Assembly (NCBI GenBank): GCA_024642765.1
Contig: JAHEAM010000069.1
Location: 1-11,646, forward strand
Length of the DNA stretch: 11,646 bases
Reading direction: 5' to 3'
DNA from: Planctomycetaceae bacterium
GTDB taxonomy: Bacteria > Planctomycetota > Planctomycetia > Pirellulales > Pirellulaceae
The notes below the pieces were generated by a model that ran no database searches, had not been told where the DNA came from, and saw only the letters and a list, made by a program, of their open reading frames with translations. The position numbers and the translations under genes were made by a program. This document shows positions 7,002 to 11,646 of this stretch, one piece after another (the stretch's first letter is position 1; every line of letters starts with the position of its first letter).

Positions 7002-7970
7002 CTAAGAATCAAAGAAATAAAAGAAACTAGGTTCGGTCCCGAGTTCTTCTTTTAGCACAAAAACCCGCTTGTTTTTCAAGATCCAATTGATGTCGGAATC
7101 GGGGTCGTTGATATTGCCAAAGACGCGAGCGCCGGTGGGACAGGCCTCAAGGCAAGCAGGCAAACGCCCCTCACGCGTTCGATGCAAACAGAAATGGCAC
7201 TTTTCCATCGTCCCTTGCGGGCGAATACGATTCGACAGGTAGCCCTGGTTTGGATTCACCTCTTCTGCCGCGATCTCAGGTTGTTCCCAGTTGAAACGCC
7301 GCGCATGGTAGGGACAGGCGGCCTCGCAATAACGACAACCGATGCACCAGTTGTAATCCACGACTACTATGCCGTCCTCTTCTTTCCAAGTTGCCTCAAC
7401 AGGACAGACGGTCACGCATGGTGGGTTATCGCATTGCTGACATTGAACCGGCATGTAGAACTTGTCATCCTGCGGCACGTCGTGCGTGTAGGTCGTCGAG
7501 CCATGTTCCATTTCCATCGATCCCTTCGTCATCTCCAGCACGCGGATGTAGGACTGATCGACTCCACGGTGGTGGTTGTTTTCGATATTGCACGCCTCCA
7601 TGCATTTGCCGTTGCCATTGCATTTGCTGAGGTTGATTGCGTAAGCAAATTTGACCCCAGGAATCGGACGCTGATCGTTGATTGTAACTTTGGCTCCGTA
7701 TTTTTCTTTGGTTTCGGTAGCGAGGCGAGCGAAGACCTTTTGTTTGTCGTCGGCGGATAGTTCCTTGTAATGCTGTTGCAAGAACTCATCGAGGGAAACG
7801 TTTTCGGGGATCGAGATCATCGGCCAAATCGCTTTTCCAAACGCCGCAAGGCCAAGCGTCAACGCGGCACCCTTCAGCGCCGTGCGTCGCGTGCTCGGTT
7901 GCCCGATGATCGGCAACGAGGCAGAAGCCTTGTTGGTAGCTGGCGGCACGTGGGGTTCGTTACTTGGCAT
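7002..7970 (-). CDS. Tat-exported iron-sulfur protein (NrfC/DsrO-like), four cluster motifs
   Basis: A 322-residue ferredoxin-type electron-transfer subunit. A twin-arginine signal is visible as STRRTALKGAA (residues 26-36) followed by a hydrophobic stretch, placing it outside the cytoplasmic membrane. Cluster motifs: I, C117/C123/C127 (CNGNGKCMEAC); II, C177/C180/C185/C189; III, C209/C212/C215/C219; IV, C258/C261/C273/C277. Motif I should read C-x2-C-x2-C-x3-C, but residue 120 is Asn, leaving 15 rather than 16 Cys ligands. The length is greater than a minimal NrfC because of an N-terminal extension (about 50-100). Its ATG overlaps the end of the tetraheme gene by 11 bases, and the NrfD gene follows closely. 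It should pass electrons between the NrfD subunit and the c-type cytochromes. The product name is secure at family level; the exact subtype is not. Confidence 0.92.
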   Translation of the reverse strand: MPSNEPHVPPATNKASASLPIIGQPSTRRTALKGAALTLGLAAFGKAIWPMISIPENVSLDEFLQQHYKELSADDKQKVFARLATETKEKYGAKVTINDQRPIPGVKFAYAINLSKCNGNGKCMEACNIENNHHRGVDQSYIRVLEMTKGSMEMEHGSTTYTHDVPQDDKFYMPVQCQQCDNPPCVTVCPVEATWKEEDGIVVVDYNWCIGCRYCEAACPYHARRFNWEQPEIAAEEVNPNQGYLSNRIRPQGTMEKCHFCLHRTREGRLPACLEACPTGARVFGNINDPDSDINWILKNKRVFVLKEELGTEPSFFYFFDS

Positions 7971-8670
7971 GCGTTTCGGCCTTGGGTTCGGTCGGACTCA
8001 AAAAACGGTCATGTGGTTTAAATGTGGGGCGCATTTTTGGAAATGCTGGAACATGCGGGTCATGGCAATCGACGCAATTGTTGCGAGTTCTGGGACCTTT
8101 CGTTAAATCCCAGTAACCATTCATACCACCGTGAGCACCGTGATCGTAATCGCGGCGCTGTGTCCCATGACACTGAGAACATAAAGTCATCACATCAACA
8201 AATTCAAGGCGAGTTTGATCGGCCAATTTGAGGAAATCGTAATTGTCAGAGTTGTGGCAACTTAAGCAACTTACTGAGCTGTGTGAAAACTCTAAGCCGT
8301 TATGAAACTCGTTTAGGTCCGTTGGAATACGATTTTCAAAATTCGCCGCGCGGGTTGCATGGCAGGTTTGACAGGAGACAGTTACAGGCTGCCCGTCATT
8401 GTCGAAAATGTCTGTGTCGACACGGGGACCAGAATTTGGGCGGTTGATCTTAACCGGAAACAAAACATGATTTGGTCGAGACGAATCGGACAATGACGAA
8501 TGCTTCGGATTCTTTTGAATAGGATTTGGCTCAAACGAGGCACCAATCGCAGCGCGTTTTCCGAGGCTCAACACAACGGTCAAGACAATAATCACGGCCA
8601 AAGTCAAACCACCAATCAACAACCCGATTGCAACTCCCTTGCGCGACGTGGTTGATTTCGAATCAGTCAT
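7960..8670 (-). CDS. Membrane-anchored tetraheme c-type cytochrome
   Basis: A 236-residue protein with one N-terminal membrane anchor (about residues 12-36) and four CxxCH heme sites: C100-H104, C135-H139, C164-H168 and C199-H203. Extra histidines near the sites (for example H123, H130, H177, H180, H206) could be distal ligands. The arrangement recalls NrfB, DsrJ or cytochrome c3-type relay subunits encoded next to NrfC/NrfD proteins, but the sequence alone does not decide between them. The ATG at 8670 has GGAA seven bases upstream; the longer open frame to 8790 overlaps the Rrf2 gene and its extra N-terminus looks non-coding. It lies 34 bases after the Rrf2 gene and overlaps the iron-sulfur gene by 11 bases. 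The likely job is to carry electrons between the iron-sulfur protein and the octaheme cytochrome in the periplasm. Confidence 0.9.
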   Translation of the reverse strand: MTDSKSTTSRKGVAIGLLIGGLTLAVIIVLTVVLSLGKRAAIGASFEPNPIQKNPKHSSLSDSSRPNHVLFPVKINRPNSGPRVDTDIFDNDGQPVTVSCQTCHATRAANFENRIPTDLNEFHNGLEFSHSSVSCLSCHNSDNYDFLKLADQTRLEFVDVMTLCSQCHGTQRRDYDHGAHGGMNGYWDLTKGPRTRNNCVDCHDPHVPAFPKMRPTFKPHDRFLSPTEPKAETHAK

Positions 8671-8704
8671 GATTGATTCCGATAGGTTGAAAGCAGTAAG
8701 GACG

Positions 8705-9121
8705 TTAATCTGGAAAATCACACCCTTTGGGCGTTGTCTCCAAAAGGTCTGCAATCGTCGTCTTGCGAAACGAGTCTTCAACCAAAGCACTGGCGTTATC
8801 CAGCAGTTGGTGGAGTGGACACAGTTTTCGATGCGATGTTATCCCCAACGGACATTCTTTGATCCTTGGAATCACATCAACGGAAGTAACCACATCGAGA
8901 ACCGTAAGTTTGGCGATAGGTTGGTTCAGCCGATAGCCGCCACCCGGGCCTCGTCGCGAACCAACGATGCCTGCAAACTCCAAACCGTTCAAGACCTTCA
9001 ACAGATAGTCCACCGGCACCATCGTCGCCTCGGCAATCGCCACGCGACTGGTGAACTCATCTGTTTGCTTCGCCAAAAAAACGACTGCCCGCAATGCGTA
9101 CTTCGCGGTCAACGAAATCAT
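8705..9121 (-). CDS. Rrf2-family transcription regulator
   Basis: A 138-residue regulator with the Rrf2 winged helix-turn-helix. It opens MISLTAKYALRA, has the recognition helix region around 28-50 and the wing signature GPGGGYRL (58-65). C90 and C101 lie in ECPLG and LCPLHQLLD, spaced C-x10-C, with one more Cys at 134. Family members such as IscR and NsrR hold an Fe-S cluster with three Cys in this loop and sense cluster status or nitric oxide. Here only two loop Cys exist, so a cluster would need another ligand (C134, or a His/Glu/Asp). Lying inside a row of nitrogen-oxide-like respiratory genes it is probably a local regulator, plausibly of the NO- or redox-sensing kind; this is inference. 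A perfect inverted repeat lies just upstream of its start. Confidence 0.92.
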   Translation of the reverse strand: MISLTAKYALRAVVFLAKQTDEFTSRVAIAEATMVPVDYLLKVLNGLEFAGIVGSRRGPGGGYRLNQPIAKLTVLDVVTSVDVIPRIKECPLGITSHRKLCPLHQLLDNASALVEDSFRKTTIADLLETTPKGCDFPD

Positions 9122-9144
9122 ACCAAAAATTCCCGGATGCGTGT

Positions 9145-9183
9145 GTCTACAATTATTAGGATTGGTCGAGGCGCATTGTAGAC
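9145..9183. promoter_or_regulatory. 9-bp perfect inverted repeat, candidate Rrf2 operator
   Basis: GTCTACAAT (9145-9153) and ATTGTAGAC (9175-9183) are exact reverse complements, with a 21-base spacer. The centre-to-centre distance is 30 bases, about three helical turns. The left arm ends 24 bases before the Rrf2 ATG, in the 87-base gap after the octaheme gene. Rrf2 proteins bind dyad sites as dimers and often repress their own gene, so an operator is the simplest reading. The 21-base loop makes a terminator unlikely. Confidence 0.55.
9153..9182 (-). promoter_or_regulatory. Possible internal promoter for the Rrf2 gene and downstream genes
   Basis: On the minus strand TCTACA (9182-9177, 4 of 6 matches to TTGACA) and TAATAA (9158-9153) are separated by 18 bases, a workable sigma-70 layout about 30 bases before the Rrf2 start. 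One arm of the inverted repeat covers the -35 element and the other begins at the end of the -10 element, so a bound regulator would block it. Confidence 0.35.
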
Positions 9184-9208
9184 GATGCGAGAATTCTGGT
9201 TTAGATGA

Positions 9209-10939
9209 CTAGTCTTGGTTAGCGTCCGCCGCCGACTGAAGACTAGGTGCGCCGCTTACAGACGCCGTGCTTTCGTCAGCTGATTTTGCGATCTCCCATA
9301 GTTCCATGACTTTCTTCAATTCAGGTTCGGGCATTGAAGCGGTTTTCTCGCGTTTGGCTTTTTCTTTTTCGAACCAAGTGTGTTCTGGTCGTGCCAGGAT
9401 ATCGTCGATGACTTTCAAGACAGCTCCCCCCTCGGCTTCTTTACCGTCAGCTACCGCATGCCCCGCAATTTCACGGGCTTGTGGAATCAACTCGACGTAA
9501 AAACGTTCGGCAACTTCGTACATGCCGTGCCAATGGGCGTAGTCCGGCGCCATCATGGAAGCACCATGCCGTGCGCGCCGCCCCTCGTGGTGCCAGAGAT
9601 AGAACCAAGTCCATTCGATTTCTTCATCGAACTGCATTGGGGTCAATAGTTTTTCCTTGGCCAATGCCGCCATTATAGCTTGGCCCGGTTTGGCAAATTT
9701 TTCGTTGTAGTTCACGACGAAATCGTCGTACTGTTTGTAGAACGATTCGACGTAAGGCTGCGTGTGGCAATGAAGGCAGACTTGTTCCATATTTTGGCGT
9801 TTCGATTGCCATGAACTGTGGATGAGCGCCTGACGCTTTTCTGGATCCGTTTCTGTAATGACCTTGCCCTCAGCATCGGTGTCCATCGCCAGGCTAACAG
9901 GTGGGCGATTCGTCCACGAGATTCGTTCGCTCGGGTCGTGGGTGACCTTGCCGCCGTTTTTGGAATGCCCCGACATGTGACAGGTCGCGCAGGTGGGGGC
10001 TTGAGCGTAGTCTTTGCCAAGGATCCAGGTATCTCCATCCAAATTCATATGATCATGCAAATCGCGAAACGCAACGCCGTGTTTCGACTCTTCGTAGATC
10101 TCCTTTTGGGGATGGTCGGGACCAAGGTGACATTTGCCGCAGTTCTCAGGTTGTCGCGCGCGACGTGGCGAAAAGTCATGTCGCGAATGGCAAGCCGAGC
10201 AGGACCCGCGCGAGCCATCAAGATTCAATCGCCCGATGCCCGTGTTCGGCCACGAACTCGCAGCGAGTTTCGGACGACCATTCGCGTCCCGCACGACTTT
10301 CGCGACGGCGGCCAAGTTGGTTGGGGCACCGCTGGCGTCTGGTTTCAAATCATCAACCGTAATCAAAGTGCCGTCCGTTCCCTCTAGTGCAACTTTGCTG
10401 CCGTGGCATTGTCGGCAACCTACATTGACGCTCGCCATCCCATCGACACTATCGAAGCTACGTCCGGGGGTTGGTGAATGGGGATTGAAGGGCTCACGAT
10501 TGCCTTCAACGGTCTCGGCTAAATGGTTATCCAGCGACGCCAAGATATTCCCGGCCTTGGCGTGATGGCTATTTGTGAATTCATCGTATTCGACCTGGTG
10601 ACAACGCGCGCAATCCATCGGCGTAACTATTGTCGCAATCGTCGTACCATAATGATTGAAGGCATCGATATCGGCTTCACTCGCTTGGTGACATTCGACG
10701 CAACCGATTCCCTTGACTGCATGCGTACTGAACTCCCAGTGCTCGATAATTCCCGGCGAACTCTGCTTGTGACATTCGACGCAGGCCTGTGAATTAAACG
10801 GCACAGAGACCGAAGCCTGACGGACTCCGGGTTTTTCGTTCTCCTTGCGTTTCACTTCCATGAACTGTACCACCACCAACGAAGCGAGAAAAAGTAGTCC
10901 CAGTATTCCGATGATATACTTTTTGGCCGTAAGGCTCAT
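9209..10939 (-). CDS. Octaheme c-type cytochrome, hydroxylamine oxidoreductase (HAO) family
   Basis: A 576-residue multiheme protein with eight CxxCH sites, at C53, C80, C110, C175, C247, C267, C317 and C388 (first Cys of each). After the last heme it has a His/Trp/Arg-rich block, WFYLWHHEGRRARHGASMM (445-463), then PDYAHWHGMYEV (465-476). Eight hemes followed by this block is the HAO-family layout. By analogy the fourth heme (C175-H179) would be the catalytic one. HAO enzymes oxidise hydroxylamine or hydrazine when a Tyr cross-links the catalytic heme; relatives without it reduce nitrite or other nitrogen oxides. Tyr467 and Tyr474 are candidates, but their equivalence needs an alignment. Unlike soluble HAO, the N-terminus (residues 8-27) looks like an uncleaved membrane anchor. 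AAGGA eight bases before the ATG supports the start. The C-terminal tail (about 550-576) is Ser/Ala-rich. It lies 51 bases after the cytochrome b gene. Confidence 0.88.
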   Translation of the reverse strand: MSLTAKKYIIGILGLLFLASLVVVQFMEVKRKENEKPGVRQASVSVPFNSQACVECHKQSSPGIIEHWEFSTHAVKGIGCVECHQASEADIDAFNHYGTTIATIVTPMDCARCHQVEYDEFTNSHHAKAGNILASLDNHLAETVEGNREPFNPHSPTPGRSFDSVDGMASVNVGCRQCHGSKVALEGTDGTLITVDDLKPDASGAPTNLAAVAKVVRDANGRPKLAASSWPNTGIGRLNLDGSRGSCSACHSRHDFSPRRARQPENCGKCHLGPDHPQKEIYEESKHGVAFRDLHDHMNLDGDTWILGKDYAQAPTCATCHMSGHSKNGGKVTHDPSERISWTNRPPVSLAMDTDAEGKVITETDPEKRQALIHSSWQSKRQNMEQVCLHCHTQPYVESFYKQYDDFVVNYNEKFAKPGQAIMAALAKEKLLTPMQFDEEIEWTWFYLWHHEGRRARHGASMMAPDYAHWHGMYEVAERFYVELIPQAREIAGHAVADGKEAEGGAVLKVIDDILARPEHTWFEKEKAKREKTASMPEPELKKVMELWEIAKSADESTASVSGAPSLQSAADANQD

Positions 10940-10990
10940 GCGTAAATTCCTTAAAATTCTGTTGCCAGTCCTGACCGTGACAATTCGAAA

Positions 10991-11646
10991 TCAGTGCGTC
11001 ACAATCGCTTCCCAAACCGTAAATCCGACAAGCGTTAGCGTTGCCAAAATGCCTATGTAGATACTGATGTCATCCATCCGCGTAAACCGCCGCAACAAGC
11101 CATCAACCCATGGCCACAAAAACATCGTTGCCACAATGAAGCCACTACTCAATACAGCAAACGTCAACGAAAACAATTTTAGCCAACGAAACGAAACATA
11201 GAAAAACCATTCCGGCTTGATCACCTCAGGTGTCGTCAACGCATCAGCTCGCGGCCCCAGCGTTGCTGGCAACACCGTCGCCAGAAAACTCAAAAGGATC
11301 ATGAGGGACAATCCGATCATGATCTCCGACATCACATGATCCGGGAAAAAGTCAAAGAAGCGCTTGCCGTTGTGATTTTCGTTTTCGCATGGGATCTCGG
11401 TGACACCATGCATACGAATTAGCGTGATATGAATGCCCAACAGCAGAATGATTGTCGTCGGCAGAACGGCGGCGTGCAAAATGTAAAGACGCGGCAATGT
11501 CTGCGGGTTGTACTCTTCGCCGGCCAACAGCATTCGCTTCGCCCAGCTCCCGATTAGCGGAACCGCATCGGAAATATTCGATGCCACCGTCGCGCCCCAA
11601 TAGCTCAATTGCTCGAAAACCAAGCTGTATCCGGTAAACCCAGTTA
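10991..11646 (-). CDS. Cytochrome b of a bc-type complex, C-terminal part (runs off right edge)
   Basis: The reading frame is open to the window edge, and its first visible residues TGFTGYSLVFEQLSYWG match the quinol-site region of bc1/b6f cytochrome b. Next come PRLYILHAAVLP, whose His should be a heme b ligand in helix D, and TPEVIKPEWFFYVSFRWLKL, which carries the PEW(Y/F) signature of the Qo site in the C-terminal domain (subunit IV part). About five more membrane helices follow and the protein ends 51 bases before the octaheme cytochrome gene. The TTG at 11621-11623 is internal, not a start. The missing N-terminal half with the other heme ligands, and probably a Rieske protein gene, should lie to the right. 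The complex would oxidise quinol and pass electrons to periplasmic cytochromes, here perhaps the octaheme protein. Confidence 0.92.
   Translation of the reverse strand, partial: TGFTGYSLVFEQLSYWGATVASNISDAVPLIGSWAKRMLLAGEEYNPQTLPRLYILHAAVLPTTIILLLGIHITLIRMHGVTEIPCENENHNGKRFFDFFPDHVMSEIMIGLSLMILLSFLATVLPATLGPRADALTTPEVIKPEWFFYVSFRWLKLFSLTFAVLSSGFIVATMFLWPWVDGLLRRFTRMDDISIYIGILATLTLVGFTVWEAIVTH

Noticed and set aside
7182..7760. Plus-strand 192-codon open frame inside the Fe-S protein gene
   Set aside because: It is antisense to a gene with four conserved Cys cluster motifs; its Cys/His content merely mirrors that gene.
9209..11646. Anammox origin of the window
   Set aside because: HAO-like and bc genes alone do not show it; no hydrazine synthase, hydrazine dehydrogenase or other anammox-specific gene is visible, and non-anammox planctomycetes can carry octaheme cytochromes.
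1..11646. CRISPR array, tRNA, rRNA, prophage or toxin-antitoxin pair
   Set aside because: I saw no regularly spaced repeats, no cloverleaf or conserved rRNA sequence, and no matching gene pairs when reading both strands.

Overview
This window looks like part of a planctomycete chromosome, most likely a Pirellulaceae relative (Rhodopirellula/Blastopirellula group). The lineage is inferred, not proven. The clues are a degraded integrase-type transposase of a style common in those genomes, a DUF5694-like secreted protein start, planctomycete-style HflK/HflC, mixed Shine-Dalgarno use, and a bc/NrfD/octaheme respiratory cluster resembling ones known from planctomycetes.

Layout, left to right. (1) Positions 1-148, minus strand: the first 49 codons of a secreted DUF5694-like protein, running off the left edge. 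(2) 563-1411, plus: a CPBP (CAAX protease/bacteriocin-processing) membrane protease, more AT-rich than its neighbours. (3) 1412-2304: a gene-poor stretch holding a 54-codon C-terminal transposase remnant on the minus strand (1750-1914). (4) 2305-4301, plus: hflK-hflC with an ATGA stop/start overlap. (5) 4492-5262, plus: a FabG-like short-chain dehydrogenase. (6) 5375 to the right edge, minus: a seven-gene row, the main point of interest.

In transcription order (right to left) that row encodes cytochrome b of a bc-type complex (partial), a membrane-anchored octaheme cytochrome of the hydroxylamine oxidoreductase (HAO) family, an Rrf2-family regulator, a membrane-anchored tetraheme cytochrome, a Tat-exported four-cluster iron-sulfur protein, an NrfD/DsrP-type quinol-interacting membrane protein and a small cupin. 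The gaps are 51, 87, 34, -11, 21 and 11 bases, so this is probably one operon, with a possible internal promoter in front of the Rrf2 gene. The Rrf2 gene is preceded by a perfect 9-bp inverted repeat that brackets a plausible -35/-10 pair, as expected of an autoregulatory operator.

My reading is a periplasm-facing respiratory module. The NrfD protein (and/or the cytochrome b complex, whose Rieske and N-terminal parts would lie right of the window) exchanges electrons with the quinone pool. The iron-sulfur protein and tetraheme cytochrome relay them, and the HAO-like octaheme protein is the catalytic end, probably acting on nitrite, nitric oxide or hydroxylamine. This resembles Nrf or DsrJOP-type modules with an octaheme protein in the catalytic place, and bc-HAO clusters of anammox planctomycetes. 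Substrate and direction cannot be settled from the sequence alone. I saw no tRNA, rRNA, CRISPR array or intact mobile element.
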